This document shows positions 43,247 through 50,389 of a stretch of 64,000 bases of DNA, one piece after another. Position 1 is the stretch's first letter; every line of letters starts with the position of its first letter. The position numbers and the translations under genes are program-made. Origin of the DNA: CBDHEY01 sp965262305 (lineage in GTDB: Bacteria; Pseudomonadota; Gammaproteobacteria; Pseudomonadales; Cellvibrionaceae); contig CBDHEY010000004.1 of assembly GCA_965262305.1 (NCBI GenBank), forward strand, positions 1,488,001-1,552,000, written 5' to 3'. Under the pieces are notes generated by a model. It ran no database searches. It was given only the letters and a program-made list of their open reading frames with translations, and was not told the origin of the DNA.

Positions 43247-44166
43247 GAGTTCATCGCCTCCATTGCGGATGCTACTTGACCTTCTTTTTCAAGTATTTCT
43301 AATATTTCATCTTCGTAAAGATTGAGATCCGCCAATACAACTTGTTTAAGAAGTTCATCTTTTGTTAGGCAGCTTCCATCATCTGTCTCGCATAAAAAGT
43401 GATTTGCGAATTTGGAGCCGCCAACGATAACCATTGTTTGCGCCTGTGACTCGTGAGCAACACTGTACTCATCGAAATGAATCACAGCGTGCTGGACGGC
43501 TTTTGGCATTTCCCAGAGTTGAACTACTTTAATACCTATTTCTCTTTGAAATTCTTGTTCCAACGTCATGATATCGTCGTAATTTAATTCAATTGAAAGT
43601 TTACGAGCATTAGAAATTGCACATTGAACAGTGACAGGCCGACCAATGTCATGTAGCAAGCCTGCTAAGAAAGCTGCCTCAACATTTTTTCTGCAAGCCC
43701 GAGCGACTTCTTTTGACCAAAGGCCTGATGCCAAGGAATATTTCAGTTGATATTCGATATGACTTTCGAATCCTGGCGCGTTGAACATTTCTGAGGTAAT
43801 TGATGCCGCCAATGCGATTTCTGATATTAGATTCATTCCCAATCTCGCAATGGCCTGTTGCAAAGAAACTATACTCGTGTTCGGGCTATATGCGGCTGAG
43901 TTTGCAACGCGCATTACATGCGCGGCAAGCGGTTGGTCACTTTGAATTAGTGAAGAAAGCTGACTTGCATCTGAGTCTGAATCTTGAGTCAGTTGTACGA
44001 CCTTACCTGCGACTTCCGGTAACATCGGAATGTTGATCTGATTGTCCGCGATATTTTTTGCAATTAACTCTCTTACTTTATTTAGATCGTTGTTGTAAAT
44101 CGGCTGTGCGGTCATGTTTAGCTCTGACGTGGTGGGTGAGTTAAGGTACTCTTTTAAATTTAGCAT
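43243..44166 (-). CDS. HDOD-domain protein
   Basis: 307 residues. HDOD, a catalytically silent relative of the HD phosphohydrolase, covers about 40-265: IPMLPEVAGKVVQLTQDSDSDASQLSSLIQSDQPLAAHVMRVANSAAYSPNTSIVSLQQAIARLG and AAFLAGLLHDIGRPV. Such proteins act as signalling scaffolds in c-di-GMP, motility or stress pathways. The start may be the ATG at 44166 or the second Met at residue 18. Upstream of, and overlapping, sthA. Confidence 0.85.
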   Translation of the reverse strand: MLNLKEYLNSPTTSELNMTAQPIYNNDLNKVRELIAKNIADNQINIPMLPEVAGKVVQLTQDSDSDASQLSSLIQSDQPLAAHVMRVANSAAYSPNTSIVSLQQAIARLGMNLISEIALAASITSEMFNAPGFESHIEYQLKYSLASGLWSKEVARACRKNVEAAFLAGLLHDIGRPVTVQCAISNARKLSIELNYDDIMTLEQEFQREIGIKVVQLWEMPKAVQHAVIHFDEYSVAHESQAQTMVIVGGSKFANHFLCETDDGSCLTKDELLKQVVLADLNLYEDEILEILEKEGQVASAMEAMNS

Positions 44167-44356
44167 GAAGATTCTTTTCTTGTATTTGATTTTAGTATTT
44201 TCTTGCGAATTGGCGTAAATCGCTGAATATTGGGCATTTACTTGGAGTCAAAAGGCTTAACGTGTAATTCAGAGCTATACTTGCTTCATATATCGCAAGA
44301 TTTATCACTTTTATATGCCTTAAATTCAACATGTTGCGTTCAGTGCACGAAGACAT

Positions 44357-44923
44357 ATGCAAGAAAACAAAGATTTAGTATGGGATTTAGATAAATTTCA
44401 AAAAAGGAAACTCGCTCAAGATTTTGTATTGGGATTTGAAAACCAAGTTTGTGTTTTTTCTTCTACAGTTGGGCAACTGTATACGAACTACAATGTTTTT
44501 TTTCCAAAAGAAGAGGATCGAAAGCTCGTGATTCTCCCTGATCCATATTCGCCGCATGATACTTTTCAAGGATTGCCCGAAAATTCGGTAAAGCCAACGG
44601 GATTATTACTCGTTCCTGCTAACTTAGATCAAACCGATGGGCGTTTAAACATGATTATTCCATTAAAAAATAAGGAAACAAAATATCGTAGAGTCCCGTT
44701 AAACGTTGGTTTGAGTTTAATTAACAGTAAGCGCCCAGCAGATAAACCTTTTTTGCCCGTTTTAGTTAAGGGTGATCTAAGGGAATTGGATTCATCGACA
44801 CCATGTTTACATTTGCACTCACTTATTGTGGATGAAATTCCGGGTTTATCTAAGATGGAAGTTGAAGACATTAAAAGCGTTATATTGGATAGACTTAAGA
44901 AACTTGCATCCAAAATGGGGTAA
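44357..44923 (+). CDS. Hypothetical cytoplasmic protein
   Basis: 188 residues, no signal peptide or membrane segment, no family recognised. It starts MQENKDLVWDLDKFQKRKLAQDF; the middle contains repeated short strands (GLLLVPANLDQTDGRLNMIIPLKNKETKYRRVPLNVGLSLINSKRP), suggesting a beta-rich fold. It stands alone between divergent minus-strand genes. Confidence 0.6.
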   Translation: MQENKDLVWDLDKFQKRKLAQDFVLGFENQVCVFSSTVGQLYTNYNVFFPKEEDRKLVILPDPYSPHDTFQGLPENSVKPTGLLLVPANLDQTDGRLNMIIPLKNKETKYRRVPLNVGLSLINSKRPADKPFLPVLVKGDLRELDSSTPCLHLHSLIVDEIPGLSKMEVEDIKSVILDRLKKLASKMG

Positions 44924-44960
44924 ATTAACCAGGTTTTGCTAGTTAATTTACCGGGGGTGT

Positions 44961-46241
44961 CTACTTTTTAGAGACTAGCTTAAACGCAATTGGTAGCGTG
45001 AAAGTAAAAGAGTCGCCATCAATTAACTCTGGCATTTTAGGGAAAGGAGTTGCTCTTTTTACTGCTGCTCTTGCTTCTTTATTAAGTAACTTGTATTTGG
45101 ATTCTTCTAGAGTTTCCAAGTTTGTGACTTTTCCCTTTCGATTAACGGTAATTTCTAACCTAACATTACCTTCATGGCCTTTATTTAAAGAGGTTCGAGG
45201 GTAACGTAAATGTTTTTGTGACCACCTTTTAAGAGAGGCGATGTAGAGTTGCTGTTCTAAGAGATTAGCAGCTGTAAATTCCTCTTGATCATCTTCTTCG
45301 AAAATTGATTCTGTTATTTTCTCTTCAACTTTAGCGACGGTTTCTACTACTTTGTCTTCGACCTTAGGTTCAGGTGTTACCGCAACTGACGCCGTGGTTT
45401 CTTGGTTTTTGGGGGCTTCTATTTTGGGTGCTAAAGCAATATCACCAGGCGCTGCTATTTCTGGTTTGGCAATATCAAGTGTTGGTGCTTGAATTTTTGG
45501 TTCTGTTCCTGAGTCTTGTTTAGTGGTTGGTGTTTTGGGAGCCGCGATAGCAACTTTCGGTACGTTTATTACAGGTTTATCTTTTGGTGTGTTGTTTGTT
45601 GAAGAGTTTCTAAGCGCTAGAACTCCCTCTTCAATAGCAGCAATTCGTGATTGCTTTGGTTCTGTTGCTTGAAAACGCGCTAAAAGAGCTCCATCAATTT
45701 CTCCTGCGCTTAGTAAATTGTCCCGAAACTCAGAAGAAAGTGGAACTGGACCGATCCAAGTTCTCAATAATAAGTCAAAGAATAAAGGGTCATCAATTGA
45801 ACCGAGCTCTGTGCCGTTTATCTCTACTTTAACGCTCTCTGTGTCCCTATTAATAGCAAAAATATCTCCTGGAATAAGCTTAACCTTGAGCATATTACTG
45901 AATTTTGCCATGTTATTAGATTGATTCGCGAGTTCTACAGAGCTGGCGTTGATCGCCATTCCCTCGATCCACATTCGTTTAAATCTTCGAGAAGAGAATC
46001 TATCGGCGGTAACGCGTACTTCGATACGTTTTTCATCATTAGATAATAGAATTGACTTAGAGTCATCAGTCAATATAGATGTATACAAGCCCGCTACAAA
46101 TTGTTCCTTTCCTAATTCGGTATGTGTCGCGATACCGTTTAACAAAGACTGCGCTTGAGCTGAACTATTAAGGGTTCCTATGAGACTTATTAATCCAATA
46201 AGTGTGGATTTTACAAGACACCTGCTTATTAAAACCTTCAT
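44961..46241 (-). CDS. Chalcone-isomerase-like domain fused to a TonB C-terminal domain
   Basis: 426 residues. A signal peptide (cleavage near AQA, residue 30) precedes a ~175-residue domain with the bacterial chalcone-isomerase-like layout (GLYTSILTDDSKSILLSNDEKRIEVRV, MWIEGMAIN, GDIFAINRDTESVKVEINGTELGSIDDPLFFDLLLRTWIGPVPLSSEFRDNLLS). A Lys/Pro/Thr/Glu-rich linker (about 215-335) follows, then a TonB C-terminal domain (LKRWSQKHLRYPRTSLNKGHEGNVRLEITVNRKGKV...AAVKRATPFPKMPE). Bacterial chalcone-isomerase-like proteins bind fatty acids or lack activity; the TonB domain should contact outer-membrane proteins. The fusion is unusual. The signal peptide, not a membrane anchor, makes it soluble in the periplasm. 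Confidence 0.8.
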   Translation of the reverse strand: MKVLISRCLVKSTLIGLISLIGTLNSSAQAQSLLNGIATHTELGKEQFVAGLYTSILTDDSKSILLSNDEKRIEVRVTADRFSSRRFKRMWIEGMAINASSVELANQSNNMAKFSNMLKVKLIPGDIFAINRDTESVKVEINGTELGSIDDPLFFDLLLRTWIGPVPLSSEFRDNLLSAGEIDGALLARFQATEPKQSRIAAIEEGVLALRNSSTNNTPKDKPVINVPKVAIAAPKTPTTKQDSGTEPKIQAPTLDIAKPEIAAPGDIALAPKIEAPKNQETTASVAVTPEPKVEDKVVETVAKVEEKITESIFEEDDQEEFTAANLLEQQLYIASLKRWSQKHLRYPRTSLNKGHEGNVRLEITVNRKGKVTNLETLEESKYKLLNKEARAAVKRATPFPKMPELIDGDSFTFTLPIAFKLVSKK

Positions 46242-46556
46242 GGGTATTCTCGCATTATTAGAATTATTAGTTTATTAGCAGAACATATGAGTCACGTCCG
46301 CACCGCATATAGATTGACATCAATATTCTCGTTCGTGGCATATTCGTTCCTAACTTTAACCTATTCAAAGTCATCTGAAAATGGATTAATAGTAAAATTC
46401 TAGTCCATAAATTGGCTGAAAACATAACGTGATTAGCGTAGCAATTTTATTCGCTATTTTTTTGTATGGTGATTTTTGGGTGATTATCTTTAGAAAAGCA
46501 GCTACATTTCTTTTATAGTCGAGAAAAAGTAAAGCTACATAATTACGGTTTATTTA
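46242..46556. other. Divergent intergenic region
   Basis: 315 bases between the chalcone-isomerase/TonB gene and the cyclic-nucleotide-binding gene. AT-rich; must hold both promoters. No RNA gene or repeat recognised. Confidence 0.4.
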
Positions 46557-47249
46557 ATGGAAGTACAATCACTTCATCGGTATTCACAAGAAACCATTGA
46601 TAATCTGCTGTTGTCGATTCCTTTTTATAGGTCAGTTAAACAGGCTGACCAATGGCAATACGATATTTTGATGAGGCATTCTCGAATTATCGAATATCGA
46701 CCTGGTGAAGTGGTTTTGGAAAAGGGGCAAAAAGACGAATGGTTATTCTTTTTATTAAAAGGTCAGCTACAAGTTGTGGTTGGAGAGGGAAATGAAAGCT
46801 ATATCGTTAACTATATTACTCCTGGTGAAGTCTTTGGCGATTTAGCGTTATTGTTTGGTCATTTGAGGACTGCAACAGTCGTTTCCGATATGAATTCTAA
46901 AAAAGTGCTCGTTTTTGGCACTAATTTTAGCATCTTTGGCAATTTATCTGATACTAGTTTAGTTTCGCTAAGTACAAAGCTTATTTATTATCGAAATATG
47001 GTCCACAATCTGAGGTGGAAATTAGAAGTTTATCGAGCTGCACACCCTAAAAACGAGCGTTCTTCTTTACATCACAAAGTTAAACTTTATCTCGGACCTA
47101 AGGATACTTTGGCGGAATTAGAAAGTTTAGATGAACAAGCAAGAGATTTGGCCAAGCTTTTAATAGATTGGAATAATGAATTTGATAGGCTATCGATAAA
47201 TGAAGTTAATCCCGTAAATGCTGGTTCCCTTGCAGCTTTAGGTTCCTAA
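46557..47249 (+). CDS. Stand-alone cyclic nucleotide-binding domain protein
   Basis: 230 residues. CNB beta-roll at about 20-140: IIEYRPGEVVLEKGQKDEWLFFLLKGQLQVVV and YITPGEVFGDLALLFGHLRTATVVS, with the phosphate-cassette Gly-Asp-Leu-Ala pattern. The C-terminal part is helical (KLEVYRAAHPKNERSSLHHKVK and EQARDLAKLLIDW) and contains no DNA-binding helix-turn-helix that I can see, unlike Crp. It might bind a cyclic nucleotide and regulate a partner. Could relate to the CHASE2 cyclase at the start of the window; no evidence. Confidence 0.75.
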   Translation: MEVQSLHRYSQETIDNLLLSIPFYRSVKQADQWQYDILMRHSRIIEYRPGEVVLEKGQKDEWLFFLLKGQLQVVVGEGNESYIVNYITPGEVFGDLALLFGHLRTATVVSDMNSKKVLVFGTNFSIFGNLSDTSLVSLSTKLIYYRNMVHNLRWKLEVYRAAHPKNERSSLHHKVKLYLGPKDTLAELESLDEQARDLAKLLIDWNNEFDRLSINEVNPVNAGSLAALGS

Positions 47250-47285
47250 GCTTCTCAACTCAGCGTTAATGTAATGTCATAAAGT

Positions 47286-47885
47286 ATGTCCTTTTCCAAA
47301 TTTCCTAGTAAAACATCTAAATTTACCTCAAACATTCTAAAAACATCTTGCCTTTGTTTTGGCGCATTGAGTTTCACTAGCGTTTTCGCATTAGATGAGG
47401 AGGTTTTGTGGTTACCAAAGAAATATGCAAGTTTATACCTGGATTTAAAAGATGCCGCGAAAATTGCAGAAAACCTTGATCGGTGTGAAAAGGTTATTCG
47501 TGGAACAATAGATATGTCTAGAAGCTCTCATGATCATCCAATTTTTAGAATTTTATGCCGTCAACCAAACGGAAAATCTTACAATGAGATGGTGGATGGA
47601 AAGCTAAAAGTCAATTTGACAACAGTGGTAAATCTTGACGAGGATTGGAAGCTTTGTAATCAAATGATGAGAGATAAAATTGGTTTGATGAAAGATGTTG
47701 AGATATTAACGACTAAAATGCCTGAGCCAAGTATAAGAACTGACGACATCATAGGGTTTGAAATAGATTTTAATGGTAAAAATATGCAGGGAACGCTATT
47801 GAAATATAAGGCTATCTGCCATTTATCAGATGACAAGAACAAAATAAAAATTATTCCCAGAACTATCAGAAACAACAAGAAATAG
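47286..47885 (+). CDS. Hypothetical exported protein
   Basis: 199 residues. A membrane-like segment near 22-36 (LCFGALSFTSVFALDEE) serves as a signal peptide with cleavage near FALDEE. The mature part has five cysteines (including DRCEKVIRG, FRILCRQPNG, WKLCNQMMRD and KAICHLSDD). No family recognised. 36 bases downstream of the CNB gene. Confidence 0.6.
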   Translation: MSFSKFPSKTSKFTSNILKTSCLCFGALSFTSVFALDEEVLWLPKKYASLYLDLKDAAKIAENLDRCEKVIRGTIDMSRSSHDHPIFRILCRQPNGKSYNEMVDGKLKVNLTTVVNLDEDWKLCNQMMRDKIGLMKDVEILTTKMPEPSIRTDDIIGFEIDFNGKNMQGTLLKYKAICHLSDDKNKIKIIPRTIRNNKK

Positions 47886-47912
47886 CCACTATCCAAATAA
47901 ATAGTGGCTATT
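47881..47912 (+). terminator. 12-bp hairpin overlapping the stop codon
   Basis: AATAGCCACTAT-ccaaataa-ATAGTGGCTATT with following TTG. The TAG of the preceding gene is in the left arm. Lies between that gene and the convergent histone-like gene. Confidence 0.55.
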
Positions 47913-47957
47913 TGACTCGTAATTTTACTAATTACCTTAAGAATTCCAACTTAAAAC

Positions 47958-48776
47958 TTATTTCGCTGCTGGGCGTCCACGTTTTGCAGGTGCTTTTTTA
48001 GCAACGGCTTTCTTTGCAGGTGCTTTTTTAGCAACGGCTTTCTTTGCTGGAGCTTTTTTAGCAACGGCTTTCTTTGCTGGAGCTTTTTTAGCAACGGCTT
48101 TCTTTGCTGGAGCTTTTTTAGCAACGGCTTTCTTCGCAGGTGCCTTTTTAGCTACGGTTTTTTTAGCAGGTGCTTTTTTCTTTGCTGCAGCTTTTGCTTT
48201 AATAGCAGCTTTCTTAGCAGCGGCTTTTACTCTCAATGCTTCTTTTTTTGCAGCAGCCTTAGCTCTCAATGCTTCTTTCTTAGCAGCGGCTTTTGCTTTA
48301 GCAGCTTCTTTTCTTGCAGCAATTTTATCCTTCGCAGCTTGTTTTTTGGCTTCAACTCTAGCTGCTGCAGCGATTTTCTTTTCGTATGCTGCTTTTTCTT
48401 TTGCGAGAGCTCTAGCTAGTGTTGCTTCTTCTTTTGCCGCTTTAGACAATACAGATGCAGCGGCTTTTGCTTCAGTGGCCGCTTTTTTTGCAGCTGTTGC
48501 TACATTAGTTGCTTCCGAAGCGGTTTTTTGTGCAGCAGCTAATTGTTTTGCTTGCGCCGCCGATTTTTTCTTTTTGCGAATTACTGCAACTTTGTTCTTC
48601 GCTACAGTTGCTTTTTTAACTGCTGCAGTAGCAGCGCTTGTTGCTTTAGTCGCAGTTGATTCAGCAGCTTTTACTTCTGCTAATTTCGCTGCAGCGAGTT
48701 TTTTTTCTAATGCTGCTAATTCTTTTTCAATTGCAGCTACAGGATCTACAACTTTTTTTGCTACTCGACCAGCCAT
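47958..48776 (-). CDS. Lysine/alanine-rich histone H1-like protein
   Basis: 272 residues, almost entirely Ala, Lys, Val and Pro. The first ~130 residues are an Ala/Lys/Glu coiled helix; from about 150 there are KAAAKKEALRAK repeats, and from about 200 the PAKKAVAKKA repeats (KKAPAKKAVAKKAPAKKAV), ending RGRPAAK, an AT-hook-like GRP. The repeats correspond to six exact or near-exact 30-base DNA units at 47983-48162. Similar to AlgP/H1-like nucleoid proteins, which bind DNA loosely. Copy number of the repeats may vary between strains. Confidence 0.8.
   Translation of the reverse strand: MAGRVAKKVVDPVAAIEKELAALEKKLAAAKLAEVKAAESTATKATSAATAAVKKATVAKNKVAVIRKKKKSAAQAKQLAAAQKTASEATNVATAAKKAATEAKAAASVLSKAAKEEATLARALAKEKAAYEKKIAAAARVEAKKQAAKDKIAARKEAAKAKAAAKKEALRAKAAAKKEALRVKAAAKKAAIKAKAAAKKKAPAKKTVAKKAPAKKAVAKKAPAKKAVAKKAPAKKAVAKKAPAKKAVAKKAPAKKAVAKKAPAKRGRPAAK
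47983..48162 (-). repeat. Six 30-bp tandem repeats inside the H1-like gene
   Basis: Units begin TTTGCAGGTGCTTTTTTAGC or TTTGCTGGAGCTTTTTTAGC and repeat with 30-base period at 47983, 48013, 48043, 48073, 48103 and 48133, keeping the reading frame (ten residues per unit). Near-identity suggests slippage-prone, recently amplified DNA. Confidence 0.85.
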
Positions 48777-49824
48777 ACTTAATTACCCTTTTTATTTGGA
48801 TTTATAGAAGTTGTAGCACTACATTACGAAATAACAAGAAAAATTCAAGCAATTTCGTAAAAAAAGCGAAAAAAAAACGTTTTTTTTTTATTTTTTTTTA
48901 TTTTTTTATTTTTTTAATAAAAAAAACAAAAAAAATTATTCAAATCAAAAAAAGATAACAAATTAATTGGAGCGAAGAATTTATTTTTACCTCGAAAAAT
49001 TTCAACAAAATTTCGTGAAAAAAGAAAATAAGTATCATTTTTTACCTAGTATTTTACTTTTTGGATTACACCATCTGAAGAAAAGCTAAAAATGCGATTT
49101 GAAAGGCATTTTTAAGGTTTCTTAGCGAAAATTTTAAAAATATTTAGAATTGAGATCGACAAATACGAAAATTTTTGAAAAAAACAGGAACGAGTTTTTT
49201 TAAATTTTAAATATTGTGCTGAATTTTTTGATTAGATGGATAAAAAATTTAATTTGTTGTCTTCTTTTCTTACGGCATCATTTATTTTTATCTAAAAAAG
49301 TATTATCTGATGTTTCAATTTATAAAAGCTTACACACCAAAAGTTTGTTACTGGTTTTATGTGTTTTATCTGATTAAAACTAGTGTCATTTGCTATGAAA
49401 TTTCAGATTTCTAGTTTGGAATATTTATGATTACAACCAAACCGGAAAAAGTGAAATGTATTTGTTTAAACTAGGCTTGTATTCCTGTAGATCTTGAAAT
49501 GGCGCTTTTTTGGTTGTTTTGTGACCGTTAGTTGCAATTTTGGTCAGATTATTTGTTAAATCCACCTTATATTCGACGCTAATGTACGCAATAGAATGGA
49601 TGATGATGTAGAATAATAGCTTGAGGGTCGCTAATTTGGATTTCTGTTTGATGTGTTAGCTAGCTTATTTATATAGTTACCTCCTCAGGAAGCGGGGCCT
49701 TGAGTTTAGACTAATTATGTTGTTTTCAGCTCATTTCCTCATATTGGATATTTAATCGTGGTGAAACTTTGCTGAAAACCTAAAAACTACTGTTGAAAAT
49801 AATAACCAAACTGGAGAATTAAAA
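48777..49824. other. 1-kb AT-rich intergenic region with homopolymer runs
   Basis: No gene found. At 48850-48960 there are long runs of A then T (GCGAAAAAAAAACG, then T8-T10 blocks separated by single A) just upstream of the H1-like gene on its strand, which should produce curved or rigid DNA. The remaining bases are AT-rich with no clear hairpin, repeat or coding frame. The ExbD ribosome site CTGGAG lies at its right end. Confidence 0.5.
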
Positions 49825-50241
49825 GTGAGTCGTCGAAAAAAACGAAAAGTAGAAGGTGAAGATAAGGCTGATATTGATTTGACGCCAATGCTTGACGTTG
49901 TTTTTATCATGCTGATCTTTTTTATCGTAACCGCATCCTTTATTAAGGAAAAGTCGATTGGCGTTAATGTTCCTGAAAATAATGAGCAAGCAGAAACTCA
50001 GACTGAATCTAAGAATATATTAATCCAGGTCGATTCGAGTGATCAGATTTTTGTTGATAATCGACGCGTAGATGTTAGAGCTGTGCGTTCATTGATTGCT
50101 CAAAAAGTCGCAGAAAACCCTGAAGCTTCTGTCGTCGTGCGTATGCATGAACAAGCAACAGCGGAAAAGTATATAAATATTGCTGATGCTGCGAGAGAAG
50201 TTAAGATTTACAATGTTTCGCTTGTTCCCTATGACGAATAA
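49825..50241 (+). CDS. ExbD/TolR-family protein (orphan)
   Basis: 138 residues from GTG 49825, with CTGGAG 9 bases upstream. The N-terminus SRRKKRKVEGEDKADIDLTPMLDVVFIMLIFFIVTASFI has the membrane helix with the proton-relaying Asp (LDVVF). The periplasmic domain ends VKIYNVSLVPYDE. Such proteins work with an ExbB partner, but none is encoded here, unlike the tolQR pair at 20 kb. Could partner an ExbB elsewhere and support TonB-dependent uptake. Confidence 0.85.
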   Translation: MSRRKKRKVEGEDKADIDLTPMLDVVFIMLIFFIVTASFIKEKSIGVNVPENNEQAETQTESKNILIQVDSSDQIFVDNRRVDVRAVRSLIAQKVAENPEASVVVRMHEQATAEKYINIADAAREVKIYNVSLVPYDE

Positions 50242-50247
50242 AACTTT

Positions 50248-50273
50248 AAAAACCCCTTTATAGGGGTTTTTTT
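50248..50273 (+). terminator. Intrinsic terminator after the ExbD gene
   Basis: AAAAACCCCT-ttat-AGGGGTTTTTTT: short GC stem flanked by A and T runs. Confidence 0.85.
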
Positions 50274-50389
50274 CTTCTATTGTTTCTCATTCAAAAGCTT
50301 TTCCCTAAATTTTTCCTGCAAAATACAATAAGTTGGGTTTTCAACTAAATAAAACCCAACATTTAGTCAAAAATTAGATGTTCAAAATA

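Noticed and set aside
48346..48807. Long plus-strand frame opposite the H1-like gene
   Set aside because: Its Ala/Phe-rich, low-complexity protein is a mirror of the Lys/Ala repeats on the true strand and has no ribosome site.
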